A DNA stretch of 64,000 nucleotides from AP-15 sp963788085 (GTDB taxonomy: Bacteria > Pseudomonadota > Alphaproteobacteria > ATCC43930 > CGMCC-115725), in assembly GCA_963788085.1 (NCBI GenBank), contig CAWBFS010000007.1:62001-126000 (forward strand). The letters run 5' to 3'. Positions 37,393 through 46,065 of this stretch are shown piece after piece (within the stretch, counting starts at the first letter, position 1; each line of letters opens with the position of its first letter). The notes below the pieces were generated by a model, which saw only the letters and a program-made list of their open reading frames with translations, was not told the origin of the DNA and did no database searches. The translations under genes were made by a program, and so were the position numbers.

Positions 37393-37435
37393 CAATCGCG
37401 CGGCGCATCCGCGCCAGTATCTGCCTTTCTTCCGA

Positions 37436-37465
37436 GACCCGCCGGCGCAAGCCGGCGGGTCTTTT
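37436..37465 (+). terminator. Intrinsic terminator after secreted peptide copy 2
   Basis: GACCCGCCGGC/GCCGGCGGGTC stem with a GCAA loop followed by TTTT. The stem is identical to that at 36899; only the loop differs. Confidence 0.85.
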
Positions 37466-37606
37466 GCGTTGAATTGAAGCAGCACGCGAAGGAATTCCCG
37501 GGCCGATCCGCGATGGCGGGCTAAAAATCCCCGAGCTTGATGCGGCGGTTCGGTCGGGAGCAGATTGGATTGGGCTTATGACGCCTGCAGCGTAGGGAGG
37601 CTTCGG

Positions 37607-38857
37607 GTGGAGACTCAGTTCTACGACACCCTCGAGACACGCGATCCGGCCGAGCGCGAAACGGCTTTGACGTCGGCGCTGCCGCAGATCATTGCGGCGG
37701 CGAAGGAGCGCGCACCGGCCTATCGCCATCGGCTCGCCGGGGTTCATCCGGAAGATGTCGTCGACCGGCGCAGCTTGGCCGAACTGCCGCTCACCCGCAA
37801 ATCCGAACTGATCGAGCTACAGCGGCAGAACCCGCCGTTTGGCGGCTTGGCGGCGTCGCCGATACCGGCCCTCCGCCGGGTCTTCGTGTCGCCCGGGCCG
37901 ATCTATGAGCCGGAGGGCCGGCGACCGGATTACTGGCGCTTCGCGCGCGCCCTCTTCGCCGCCGGGTTTCGCGCCGGCGATCTCGTGCACAACACCTTCT
38001 CGTATCACCTGACCCCAGCGGGCGCGATGGTCGAGAGCGGCGCCGAGGCGCTCGGCTGCCCGGTGATCCCGGCCGGCACCGGCCAGACCGAACAGCAATT
38101 GCGAACGATCGCCGATCTGCGGCCGGTCGGCTATGTCGGGACGCCGTCCTTCCTTAAGGTCCTGCTCGACCGCGCGGCGAGCGAGGGCGGCGACATCTCC
38201 TCGCTGAAGAAGGCGCTGGTGGGGGCGGAAGCCTTGCCTTCGGCGCTGCGCGCCGAATTCGCCAGCCGCGGTCTCGGCGTGCTCCAATGCTACGGCACCG
38301 CGGATATCGGCATCATCGCTTATGAGAGCACGAACCCGCAGGGCGAGCTTTGCGACGGCATGGTGGTCGATGAGGGGATCATTCTCGAGCTGGTCATGCC
38401 GGGCACCGGAGAGCCGGTGGCTCCCGGCGAGGTCGGTGAGGTCGTCGTAACGACATTGACGCCGGAATATCCGCTGATCCGCTTTGCCACCGGCGATCTG
38501 TCGGCGATGCTGCCGGGTGCGAGCCCATGCGGCCGGACAAACCATCGGATCAAAGGGTGGCTCGGCCGCGCCGACCAGACCACCAAGGTGCGCGGCATGT
38601 TCGTGCACCCCGAGCAGGTCGCCGAGGTTCTGCGGCGCCACAAATCGATCATCCGCGCCCGCCTCGTGGTGGAGCGGCCGCGCAGCACCGACGAGATGAC
38701 CTTGTTCGCCGAAATCGGGGAGCCCGCAGAGGATCTCGGAGACATCGCCGAGAGCCTGCAGGCCGTCACGAAAATGCGCGGCACGGTCAGCCGCGTCCCG
38801 GAGGGCAGCCTGCCCGCGGACGGCAAGCTGATCGAGGATCGTCGGCAATTGAAATGA
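37607..38857 (+). CDS. Phenylacetate-CoA ligase-like AMP-dependent synthetase
   Basis: 416 residues from a GTG preceded by AGGGAGG at six bases; the longer upstream frame would include that ribosome site. The sequence is PaaK-like: FSYHLTPAGAMVESGAEALGC, VGTPSFLKVLL, LVGAEALPSALRAEF, LQCYGTADIGIIAYE (acyl-adenylate site), PLIRFATGDLS and the C-terminal KVRGMFVHPEQV. It activates an aromatic or other carboxylic acid to its CoA thioester through an adenylate. No ring-oxidation genes are near, so the substrate is unclear. Confidence 0.88.
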   Translation: METQFYDTLETRDPAERETALTSALPQIIAAAKERAPAYRHRLAGVHPEDVVDRRSLAELPLTRKSELIELQRQNPPFGGLAASPIPALRRVFVSPGPIYEPEGRRPDYWRFARALFAAGFRAGDLVHNTFSYHLTPAGAMVESGAEALGCPVIPAGTGQTEQQLRTIADLRPVGYVGTPSFLKVLLDRAASEGGDISSLKKALVGAEALPSALRAEFASRGLGVLQCYGTADIGIIAYESTNPQGELCDGMVVDEGIILELVMPGTGEPVAPGEVGEVVVTTLTPEYPLIRFATGDLSAMLPGASPCGRTNHRIKGWLGRADQTTKVRGMFVHPEQVAEVLRRHKSIIRARLVVERPRSTDEMTLFAEIGEPAEDLGDIAESLQAVTKMRGTVSRVPEGSLPADGKLIEDRRQLK

Positions 38858-38914
38858 ATTTCATCGAATGGTCACAATTTCTTCAAACCGGCGTCCCAAT
38901 CGACGCCCCATATA

Positions 38915-39025
38915 GTACGCGTAAGGTTCATCCTTACAGGTTTGTCCCCCAAACCTCGTACTCGGTCGAGCAATTCGACCGTGGCCACGCGGCTCCGGTT
39001 TTCCCCCACCGGAGCCGCCTTTTTC
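38915..39025 (+). ncRNA. Candidate small RNA of four consecutive hairpins ending in a terminator
   Basis: Between the PaaK-like gene and ccmA lie four small hairpins in a row: GTAAGG/CCTTAC, GGTTTG/CAAACC, CGGTCGA/TCGACCG and the 10-base terminator stem. A TATAGT hexamer just upstream (about 38912) could be a -10 element, though no good -35 was found. The length of about 110 bases and the arrangement are typical of a bacterial small RNA or an attenuator leader before ccmA. No known family was recognised. Confidence 0.35.
38989..39025 (+). terminator. Strong intrinsic terminator upstream of ccmA
   Basis: GCGGCTCCGG and CCGGAGCCGC form a perfect 10-base stem (38989-38998, 39009-39018) with a 10-base loop, followed by CTTTTTC. 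It ends 10 bases before the ccmA start, so ccm transcription must either read through it or begin from within. Confidence 0.85.
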
Positions 39026-39035
39026 TCTGCCGAGA

Positions 39036-39713
39036 GTGTTGACCGACCCCGCTCTCGCCCCCGAACTGATCGCCGAGGCTCTCGGCTGCCGGCGCGGCGA
39101 GCGTCTGATCTTTGCCGAGCTCTCGTTTCGCCTGCCGGCAGGAGGCGCTCTGCTGCTCACCGGCGCCAACGGCAGCGGCAAGACGAGCCTGTTGCGTATA
39201 CTCGCCACACTGATGGTGCCGGCCGGCGGCCGTCTACTCTGGGGCGCTGCGCCAGTCGGGGCCGAGAGCGCGGCCTATCGCGCGCAGCTGGACGTTATCG
39301 GCCATCAGGACGGCGTAAAACCCGGCCTGACGCCACGCGAAACGCTGGCGTTCTGGGCAGCGCTCCGGGGTACAGAGTCGAGCCGGGTGCCCCTCCTCCT
39401 CGACGCAGCGCTGGCCGCCTTCGCGCTCGACCGGGTTGCCGACTGGCCATGCCGCTGGCTGTCCGCTGGCCAGCGTCGGCGGGTCGCGCTCGCCCGTCTG
39501 ATCGCGGCGCCGGCGTCGATCTGGCTTCTCGACGAACCGGCCAGCGCGCTCGACCATGAAAACCAGTCGCGGCTCGAACATGCGATCGCCGAGCATCGCG
39601 CCGCCGGCGGACGCGTCGTCGTCGCCAGCCATACGCCGATCGACATCGGCCCCGCCCCGGCCATCAACCTCGATGCCTTTGCTCCGCTATCGGATCATGC
39701 AGCCGCCGGCTGA
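39036..39713 (+). CDS. ccmA: Haem exporter ATP-binding protein CcmA
   Basis: A 225-residue ABC ATPase with Walker A GANGSGKT (43-50), signature region WLSAGQRRRVALARL and Walker B WLLDEPASALD. It drives release of haem-loaded CcmE by the CcmABCD complex in cytochrome c maturation System I. The start is GTG 39036 or the adjacent TTG. ccmB follows two bases after the stop. Confidence 0.93.
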   Translation: MLTDPALAPELIAEALGCRRGERLIFAELSFRLPAGGALLLTGANGSGKTSLLRILATLMVPAGGRLLWGAAPVGAESAAYRAQLDVIGHQDGVKPGLTPRETLAFWAALRGTESSRVPLLLDAALAAFALDRVADWPCRWLSAGQRRRVALARLIAAPASIWLLDEPASALDHENQSRLEHAIAEHRAAGGRVVVASHTPIDIGPAPAINLDAFAPLSDHAAAG

Positions 39714-39715
39714 GG

Positions 39716-40381
39716 ATGGCGGCGTTTCTCGGCCTCTTTCGGCGCGATCTGAGCCTCGCCTTGCGCCATGGTGGCGACACGGGTCTCGTCATCGGGTTCT
39801 TTGTTCTCGCTGTCGTGTTGTTTCCGTTCGGTGTCGGTCCCGAGCCTGAGGTTCTGCAGCGCATCGGTGCAGGGATCATCTGGGTGGCGGCTTTGCTCGC
39901 GGCTCTGTTGTCGCTCGACCGGCTGTTCGAGGCGGATTATCAGGACGGCGAACTCGATCTGCTGGCCCTTTCGAGCCTCCCGCTCGAGCTTGCGGTGCTC
40001 GCAAAATGCGCGGCGCATTGGGTGGCGACCGGACTGCCGCTGGCGCTGACCAGCCCGTTTCTCGCGCTGCTGGTCGATCTCGATCCCGAGGCGATCGCGA
40101 CCTTGTTCGTGAGCCTGTTGATCGGCACCCCGGCGTTGAGCCTGATCGGCAGCGTCGCTGCGGCGTTGAGCCTCGGGGCTCGGCGTCAGGGCATCGTGCT
40201 GTCGCTCCTCGTCCTGCCGCTTTATATCCCGCCGCTGATCTTTGGCGCCGGAGCGGTGGAAGCGAGCGCCGCCGGCAACGGCGCCCGCGCTTATCTGCTG
40301 ATCCTCTGCGCGATCACCTTGGCCTCTCTGGCGCTCTGTCCATGGGCGAGCGCGGCGGCATTGCGCCAGGCGCTGGAGTAA
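39716..40381 (+). CDS. ccmB: Haem exporter membrane protein CcmB
   Basis: A 221-residue protein with six hydrophobic helices. Family patterns are FRRDLSLALRHGGD at the start, RLFEADYQDGELDLL and SLLVLPLYIPPLIFGAGAVE. It forms the membrane part of the CcmAB transporter at the inner membrane and is directly downstream of ccmA. Confidence 0.93.
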   Translation: MAAFLGLFRRDLSLALRHGGDTGLVIGFFVLAVVLFPFGVGPEPEVLQRIGAGIIWVAALLAALLSLDRLFEADYQDGELDLLALSSLPLELAVLAKCAAHWVATGLPLALTSPFLALLVDLDPEAIATLFVSLLIGTPALSLIGSVAAALSLGARRQGIVLSLLVLPLYIPPLIFGAGAVEASAAGNGARAYLLILCAITLASLALCPWASAAALRQALE

Positions 40382-40436
40382 GCGCGGCAACGCCGACGCT
40401 GACTTGACGCGAAATCGGCATTACATTCGAGCAGCG

Positions 40437-41215
40437 ATGATTAACTGGCTCGCCAACCCCGCGCGGTTCATGCGGCTGAGCGCAAAGGCTGTGCCGTGGT
40501 GCGGTTGGGCGGCCGTGCTCGTCCTCGCGGTCGGCCTTTTCTGGTCCCTGGTCGTGGCCCCGCCGGATTACCAGCAGGGCGACACCGTGCGGATCATGTA
40601 TGTGCATGTTCCGGCTGCCTGGATGGCGCTCAGCGTCTACCTGTTCGTCGCGGTGGCGAGCGCTGTCGCGCTCGTCTGGCGGCATCCGCTCGCCGAAGTG
40701 GCGGCCCGCGCGGCCGCTCCGATCGGCGCCGCGTTCACCTTTCGTCTGCCTCGCCACCGGCTCGCTGTGGGGCCGCCCGATGTGGGGCGCCTGGTGGGTG
40801 TGGGACGCCCGGCTGACCTCGGTGCTGATCTTGTTCTTTCTCTACCTCGGCTACATTGCGCTGGCGAACGCCTTCGACGATCCCTCGCGCGGCGGCAGGG
40901 CGGCCGCGGTGCTGGCGCTGGTCGGGGTGGTCAACCTGCCGATCATCAAGTTCTCCGTCGATTGGTGGAACACTCTGCATCAGCCGGCGAGCGTCTTGCG
41001 GATCGGCGGGCCCACGGATCGACATCTCGATGCTCGCCCCGCTGCTGATCATGGCTTTGGGATTCACGCTGCTGTTTGTCGTGCTGCTGATGCTGCGCAT
41101 GAGAACGGCGCTGAACGAGCGCAAGGCAATGGCATTGCGGCTCAATGCCGGTGCTGTGCGCCCTCCGCGGCCCGCGCGCGAGCGGGCCGTTTCGGCCCAC
41201 ACAGCCGTGCCTTGA
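40437..41215 (+). pseudogene. ccmC: Haem chaperone CcmC, two frameshifts
   Basis: The first frame runs from MINWLANPARF to APIGAAFTF. Near 40742 an apparent extra C shifts reading to VCLATGSLWGRPMWGAWWVWD, which holds the tryptophan-rich haem-handling motif, and on to NTLHQPASVLR. Near 41021 another extra base moves it to IDISMLAPLLIMALGF and the end at 41215. CcmC attaches haem to CcmE. Both lesions look like single-base insertions in C-rich runs. Confidence 0.87.
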
Positions 41216-41228
41216 CGGGGGTGCCTTG

Positions 41229-41402
41229 ATGGGCGACATCGGCGCCTTTCTCGAGATGGGCGGCTATGCCGGGTTCGTGTGGTCGGCCTATGGGACCGCC
41301 TTCGTGGTTCTCGGGGGTCTCGCCTTGTTTTCGTGGCGGCGCTACCGCGAGAGCACCGTCACGCTCGAGCGGCTGCAGCGGGATCTCCGGGAGAGACGAT
41401 GA
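41229..41402 (+). CDS. ccmD: Haem exporter accessory peptide CcmD
   Basis: A 57-residue peptide with one membrane helix: FLEMGGYAGFVWSAYG is the CcmD signature, followed by the helix and a basic cytoplasmic tail (WRRYRE...RERR). It helps release holo-CcmE from CcmABC. Its stop overlaps the ccmE start (ATGA). Confidence 0.9.
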   Translation: MGDIGAFLEMGGYAGFVWSAYGTAFVVLGGLALFSWRRYRESTVTLERLQRDLRERR

Positions 41403-41869
41403 CCCGCAAACAGCAGAGGTTGGGGTTGCTCGCTCTCGGCATGGCGGCTCTCGGCGGAGCCACTGTGCTGGTACTCAGCGCGTTCAACGACAATCTGGTA
41501 TTTTTCTACAGCCCGAGCGAGTTGAAGGCCAAGGCGGTCGCGGCGGATCGGCGGGTCCGGATCGGTGGTCTGGTCGAGGCGCAAAGCCTCTCACGTAGCG
41601 CCGACGGGCGCAGCGTCTCGTTCCGCATCACCGATGGCGCGGATGATGTCGCGGTCGTCTACCAAGGCCTGCTGCCGGATCTCTTCCGCGAGGGGCAAGG
41701 CGCCGTCGCGGAGGGAAAGCTCCGTCCCGACGGGGTCTTCGCCGCATCGAGCGTGCTGGCCAAGCACGACGAGAACTACATGCCGCGCGAGGTTGTCGAC
41801 GCGCTGAAGAAGAGCGGCCATTGGCAGGAAGGCGGTGCGGCACCCGCCGGCATGGCCCAGAAGAAATGA
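41399..41869 (+). CDS. ccmE: Cytochrome c-type biogenesis haem chaperone CcmE
   Basis: A 156-residue periplasmic protein with an N-terminal anchor helix. The haem-binding motif is LAKHDENYMP, with covalent-haem histidine H123 and Y127. FFYSPSEL and RIGGLVEAQSL are typical of the OB-fold. The start overlaps ccmD. It carries haem to the CcmFH ligase, whose genes are not found next to it here. Confidence 0.95.
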   Translation: MTRKQQRLGLLALGMAALGGATVLVLSAFNDNLVFFYSPSELKAKAVAADRRVRIGGLVEAQSLSRSADGRSVSFRITDGADDVAVVYQGLLPDLFREGQGAVAEGKLRPDGVFAASSVLAKHDENYMPREVVDALKKSGHWQEGGAAPAGMAQKK

Positions 41870-41872
41870 TTC

Positions 41873-42412
41873 ATGGCACGCAAGCTCATATTCTTGCTGC
41901 CGGTGGCGTTGTTCACGGTTCTGGTGATCGCGTTTGCGGTCGGTCTGAGGCATGATCCGCACCTGCTGCCGTCAGCGCTGATCGACCGCCCGGCACCCGA
42001 TTTTGCCTTGCCCGGGCTCTATGAGAGCGCCAAAGGGTTGACCCGCAACGACCTCGACGGCCGCGTGACGCTCGTTAACTTCTTCGCGTCCTGGTGCGCG
42101 CCCTGCCGCGAAGAGCACCCCGAACTGATCGCGCTCGGCCGCCTGCCGGGGGTCACGCTCGACGGCATCGCCTATAAGGACAAACCCGAAGAGTCGAGGC
42201 GTTTTCTGGACCGCCTCGGCAATCCCTTCAGCCATATCGGGGTCGACCGCAACGGCACGACCGCGATCGACTTTGGGGTTTACGGTGTGCCGGAGACTTA
42301 TGTCGTGGACGGCACCGGCCACATCCGTTATCGCCACGTCGGTCCCTTGACCGCCGAGGACGTCAAACGCGAAATTTTGCCTCTGATCCAGCAAATCGGT
42401 CGGGCCGAATAG
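41873..42412 (+). CDS. ccmG: Thiol:disulfide interchange protein CcmG/DsbE
   Basis: A 179-residue membrane-anchored thioredoxin with active site FASWCAPCREE (C75, C78), an upstream DFALPGL segment and the cis-proline region YGVPETYVVDG. It reduces apocytochrome c haem-binding cysteines in the periplasm. It follows ccmE by three bases; the ccmF gene usually found between them is absent. Confidence 0.93.
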   Translation: MARKLIFLLPVALFTVLVIAFAVGLRHDPHLLPSALIDRPAPDFALPGLYESAKGLTRNDLDGRVTLVNFFASWCAPCREEHPELIALGRLPGVTLDGIAYKDKPEESRRFLDRLGNPFSHIGVDRNGTTAIDFGVYGVPETYVVDGTGHIRYRHVGPLTAEDVKREILPLIQQIGRAE

Positions 42413-42427
42413 CCCGGGCTCGGGCAG

Positions 42428-42991
42428 TCAGGGTTCCGAGCCGCGATCTTCGCTGGAGACCTCGGCGAGAAAGCCGGGAAGGTCACGCCAACCATAGGCG
42501 ATGGCCTCGATCGCCGTGCCGCCGACTGCGATCGGCTTTCGGCTCACTTGCTGGGCGCCGAGCCGCTCATAAAAGAACCGAGACGGATTTTCGCGCAGCA
42601 CCCACAGGATCGCCGACCGCCGCCCTGCCGCGACGAGCCGGCGGAACAACGCGATCAACAGCCGGCGACCGATCCCTTGGTTCTGCCAATCCGGGGCGAC
42701 GTAAAGGGTGAACACTTCACCGGTGAAAGAGCGGTCGCCGCGATTGGGCCCGCAGCTGCCAAAACCGAGGATAGCGCCGTTCGAACCTACCGCGACGCGC
42801 ACATCCCGCGGCTCGCGCAGGATTACGCCGCGCCACCCGGCCTCGCGGCGCCGTTCCGACAGTCCGACGAGGTAGGCCGTGGAGAGCATACCAGCGTAAG
42901 TCGTGCGCCAGGTCTCGATATCGAGCCGGGCAATACCGCGCGCGTCCCCCGGCCGCGCGGGCCGGATCGTGATCTCGCTCATGACGGTCAT
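42428..42991 (-). CDS. GNAT-family N-acetyltransferase
   Basis: A 187-residue acetyltransferase with the N-terminal strand EITIRPARPGDARGIARLD, GEVFTLYVAP and the acetyl-CoA loop QNQGIGRRLL, then SAILWVLRENPSRFFYERLGA. The substrate cannot be predicted. The ATG at 42991 is used; ATG at 42982 is equally plausible. It converges with ccmG, 15 bases away. Confidence 0.85.
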   Translation of the reverse strand: MTVMSEITIRPARPGDARGIARLDIETWRTTYAGMLSTAYLVGLSERRREAGWRGVILREPRDVRVAVGSNGAILGFGSCGPNRGDRSFTGEVFTLYVAPDWQNQGIGRRLLIALFRRLVAAGRRSAILWVLRENPSRFFYERLGAQQVSRKPIAVGGTAIEAIAYGWRDLPGFLAEVSSEDRGSEP

Positions 42992-43123
42992 TTTGCCCGG
43001 TTTCGCGCGCCGAGGGGAGAGCCATCAAAGCGAGGGACGCCCGACACGCGGGTCGAGGTTTCTGTGCGCTGCGCGCTGCGTTGCCGCGTAGCCTTGAAAC
43101 GCCGGCCCCGTTATGGTGCCGAG

Positions 43124-43693
43124 ATGAGGGAATGCCGGCCGCTACATTTCAGCTTTCTTGTCGGGCTGCTATTCTCGATATCTGCTGCAGGTCATGCCGA
43201 GAGTTCGAAAAAACCCGGTGATGCCACGCAGACGACCTCGGGCTCGCAGGCCGAGCAGCTGGGCACCGCCGATGCGTGGACGGCTTACGCCTACGGCGAG
43301 AAAACCGGGAAAGTGTGCTATCTGGCCGGCGAACCCAAGAAGAGTGAACCGGCCGGCGGCAAGCGCAAGCGCCCCGTGGCGATGGTCACCCATCGGCCGG
43401 GTGAAAAGGTTGCCAACGTCGTCAGTTTTGTCGAAGGCTATCCGCTGAAGGAGGGCAGCGAAGTCTCGCTCGATGTCGGCGGTGCGAAATTCGATCTGTT
43501 CACCAAGGGCGACAGCGCCTGGGCGCGGACGCCCGAGCTCGACAAGTCAATCGTCGAGGCGATGAGTAAAGGCAAATTGGCGACAGTTAAGGGGACGCCC
43601 CGGAAAGGACCGGCGACGACCGATACCTATTCGCTCGCCGGCTTTGCCCAGGCGCTCGCGCTGATCGACAAGGCCTGCGACGTGAAGCGCTAA
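43124..43693 (+). CDS. Invasion-associated locus B (IalB)-like secreted protein
   Basis: A 189-residue protein. The signal peptide FLVGLLFSISAAGHA precedes a linker and the IalB-type domain: AWTAYAYGEKTGKVCYLAGEPKK, KRPVAMVTHRP, VVSFVEGYPLKEGSEV and CDVKR at the end, with two cysteines that probably form a disulfide. IalB of Bartonella is linked to host-cell invasion, but homologues in free-living alphaproteobacteria have unknown roles. The upstream open frame has no support. Confidence 0.8.
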   Translation: MRECRPLHFSFLVGLLFSISAAGHAESSKKPGDATQTTSGSQAEQLGTADAWTAYAYGEKTGKVCYLAGEPKKSEPAGGKRKRPVAMVTHRPGEKVANVVSFVEGYPLKEGSEVSLDVGGAKFDLFTKGDSAWARTPELDKSIVEAMSKGKLATVKGTPRKGPATTDTYSLAGFAQALALIDKACDVKR

Positions 43694-43711
43694 GCCATTA
43701 CCGGCCCCTTA

Positions 43712-43841
43712 CACCCACCAAGCCCCACCCTAACCCTCCCCCGCTTGCGGGGAGGGATGGGGGGCTTTCGGGACAGTGCGCTTTCTGCCCTCTCCCGCAT
43801 TGCGGGAGAGGGTGGCGAGCGCAGCGAGGCGGGTGAGGGTC
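43712..43841. repeat. Dispersed palindromic repeat, family A, copy 1
   Basis: Composite of two hairpins: CTAACCCTCCCCCGCTTGCGG with a matching GGGGAGGG arm, and CCCTCTCCCGCA/TTGCGGGAGAGGG, closed by GAGCGCAGCGAGGCGGGTGAGGGT. The same parts recur at 47973, 51404 and 61014. It lies between the IalB-like gene and rlmN. Confidence 0.8.
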
Positions 43842-43875
43842 TGGCGCAGCTGGTGCGTGCCATATCCGGTGAGCC

Positions 43876-44988
43876 ATGCTGACCGAGAGCTTATCCGAAC
43901 CGGCGCGCCGCAACCTTGTCGGGGTGGGCCGCGAGTCGCTCGCCGCGGAAATGGCCGAGTTCGGCGCCGAACCCTTCCGCGCGCGCCAGCTCTGGCACTG
44001 GATCTACCGTCGGGGCGCCACCGATTTCGCGGCGATGACTTCGTTATCGAAGGCATTCCGCGACAGGCTCGCGGCGCGCTACGTGCTGCGGCGGCCGGCG
44101 ATATCGCGGGCGCTCGCCTCGGTCGACGGAACCCGCAAATGGCTGCTGCGCTTTGCCGATGGCGAGGAGGTCGAGACCGTTCATATCCCCGAGGATGATC
44201 GCGGGACGTTGTGCGTCTCCTCCCAGGTCGGCTGCACATTGACCTGCTCCTTCTGCCACACCGGCACACAGCGGCTGGTGCGCAATCTGGCGTCGGAGGA
44301 GATCGTCGGGCAGGTGATGATCGCGCGTGATGCGCTCGGCGAATGGCCGTCGCCGCAAGATGACCGGCAAGTGACGAACCTCGTCCTGATGGGAATGGGC
44401 GAGCCGCTCTATAATTACGAGAATATCGCCGCGGCCTTGAAGGTCGTCATGGACCCGGAGGGTCTGTCGATCTCGCGCCGCAAGATCACATTGTCGACCT
44501 CCGGGGTGGTTCCGATGATCCGCCGGTGCGGCGCGGAGCTCGCGGTCAATCTCGCCGTTTCGCTGCATGCGGTGCGCGACGACATCCGCGATCGCCTGGT
44601 GCCGCTCAACCGCAAATACCCGATTGCCGAGCTGCTCGAGGCCTGCCGGGCCTATCCGGGGGCGAGCAATGCCCGCCGCATCACCTTTGAATACGTCATG
44701 CTGAAAGGGATCAACGACAGTGTGGCCGATGCCCGCGAGCTGGTAAGGCTGGTGGCCGGGATTCCCGCGAAGGTCAATCTGATCCCGTTCAACCCGTGGC
44801 CGGGTGCGCCGTACGAGTGCTCGCCGGATTCGGCGATCAACGCGTTTTCCGACATCGTCTTTGCCGCCGGTTATTCGGCGCCGGTGCGCACGCCGCGCGG
44901 CCGCGACATCCTTGCCGCCTGCGGCCAGCTGAAATCGGCGAGCGTCAGGTTGCGCCGAAGCGCGCGGCCGGCCATGCCCGCCGCCTGA
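43876..44988 (+). CDS. rlmN: Dual-specificity 23S rRNA/tRNA adenine C2 methyltransferase RlmN
   Basis: A 370-residue radical SAM enzyme with the CxxxCxxC cluster site VGCTLTCSFCHTG (C120, C124, C127). FRARQLWHWIYRRGATDF at the N-terminus, LMGMGEPLYNYEN and the catalytic cysteine near the C-terminal TPRGRDILAACGQL are diagnostic. It methylates A2503 of 23S rRNA and A37 of some tRNAs. It starts 34 bases after a palindromic repeat. Confidence 0.96.
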   Translation: MLTESLSEPARRNLVGVGRESLAAEMAEFGAEPFRARQLWHWIYRRGATDFAAMTSLSKAFRDRLAARYVLRRPAISRALASVDGTRKWLLRFADGEEVETVHIPEDDRGTLCVSSQVGCTLTCSFCHTGTQRLVRNLASEEIVGQVMIARDALGEWPSPQDDRQVTNLVLMGMGEPLYNYENIAAALKVVMDPEGLSISRRKITLSTSGVVPMIRRCGAELAVNLAVSLHAVRDDIRDRLVPLNRKYPIAELLEACRAYPGASNARRITFEYVMLKGINDSVADARELVRLVAGIPAKVNLIPFNPWPGAPYECSPDSAINAFSDIVFAAGYSAPVRTPRGRDILAACGQLKSASVRLRRSARPAMPAA

Positions 44989-44991
44989 CTT

Positions 44992-45823
44992 TTGCCGCCG
45001 TCACATTTTCGGCTACCGCGCGTGTTGTATGCGCTCCTCGGATCTGCGCTCGCCGCCTATGGGGTGCTGGTCGGCGGTCTCTATGTCTTTCAACGCCATC
45101 TCCTCTACTTTCCCGGCGCCGGGCGGCCCGAGCTCGGCGATCTCGCTGCGCTCGGCGTCCGCCAAGCTACGCTGCAGACGGCCGACGAGCTGTCACTGCT
45201 TTCCTGGTACCTGCCGCCGCGGGATGGCCACCCGGTCATTGCGTATTTTCACGGCAATGGTGGCCATATCGGATACCGCGCCGAGCGCCTGCGGTGGTTT
45301 GCCCGCAACGGGTATGGGGTGCTGATGGCCGAGTACCGGGGGTATGGCGGCAACCCCGGGACGCCGAGCGAGTGGGGCCTGGTCGCCGACGGTGCCGCGG
45401 CTCTCGATTTTCTCGGTCGCGAGGGGATCGCGTCGAACCGGCTCGTGATCTACGGCGAGTCTCTCGGATCGGGAGTTGCCGTGCGCTTGGCGGCGCAGCG
45501 GGAGGTCGCGAGCCTGATCCTCGAAGCGCCCTTCACGAGCGTCGCCGAAGTCGCCCAGTACCATTACTCGTTCATGCCGGCTTCCGCGCTCGTGCGTGAC
45601 CGTTTCGAACTCGCTGACAAAGATCGGCCAAGTCAAGGCGCCGATTCTGGTCCTTCATGGCGAGCGAGACCGGGTCGTCCCGCTTCGCTTTGGCCGCGCG
45701 CTGTTCGACGCAGCACCGGAGCCAAAGGAATTGTGGCTCTCCCGCGAGGCCGGTCACGAGGATCTCGTCCGGTATGGCGCATTCGAGGCGGTCCTCGACT
45801 TTTTGCGGCGACGGGTCGGCTGA
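44992..45823 (+). pseudogene. Alpha/beta hydrolase (BEM46/YpfH-like), one frameshift
   Basis: TTG start three bases after the rlmN stop is tentative. An N-terminal helix (ALLGSALAAYGVLVGGLYVF) anchors a hydrolase with YFHGNGG, the nucleophile elbow IYGESLGSG and EAPFTSV. Near 45607 the frame shifts; the second frame supplies KIGQVKAPILVLHGERDRVVP (acid) and the histidine in SREAGHEDL, ending at 45823. This is the membrane-anchored BEM46-like group. The substrate is unknown. Confidence 0.82.
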
Positions 45824-46020
45824 CTTCATCCGCGCTGTGGACGATTTGGGGGATAGAGTCGCTATCCTGGGGGTAAGCCTGTGGGCAACGATTCCGCCGC
45901 TTGTGCCGGAAATTTCCGGCGATAAGCTGCCTCTCGTGGTTGACACGGTGAACTCGAGGCCGTGGCCGACGGGTCGGCGGGCCAATTCAGGGGGAAAATG
46001 GGAGCCCTCAGACCACGCCA

Positions 46021-46050
46021 GGGGCGGTCCATTCGGACCGCCCCTTTTGA
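46021..46050 (+). terminator. Intrinsic terminator after the alpha/beta hydrolase
   Basis: GGGGCGGTCC-ATTC-GGACCGCCCC, a perfect 10-base stem with a tetraloop, followed by TTTTGATTTT. It ends plus-strand transcription just before the convergent ABC-2 permease gene. The 200 bases before it (45824-46020) hold no recognisable gene. Confidence 0.85.
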
Positions 46051-46065
46051 TTTTCCCGGCAGACC

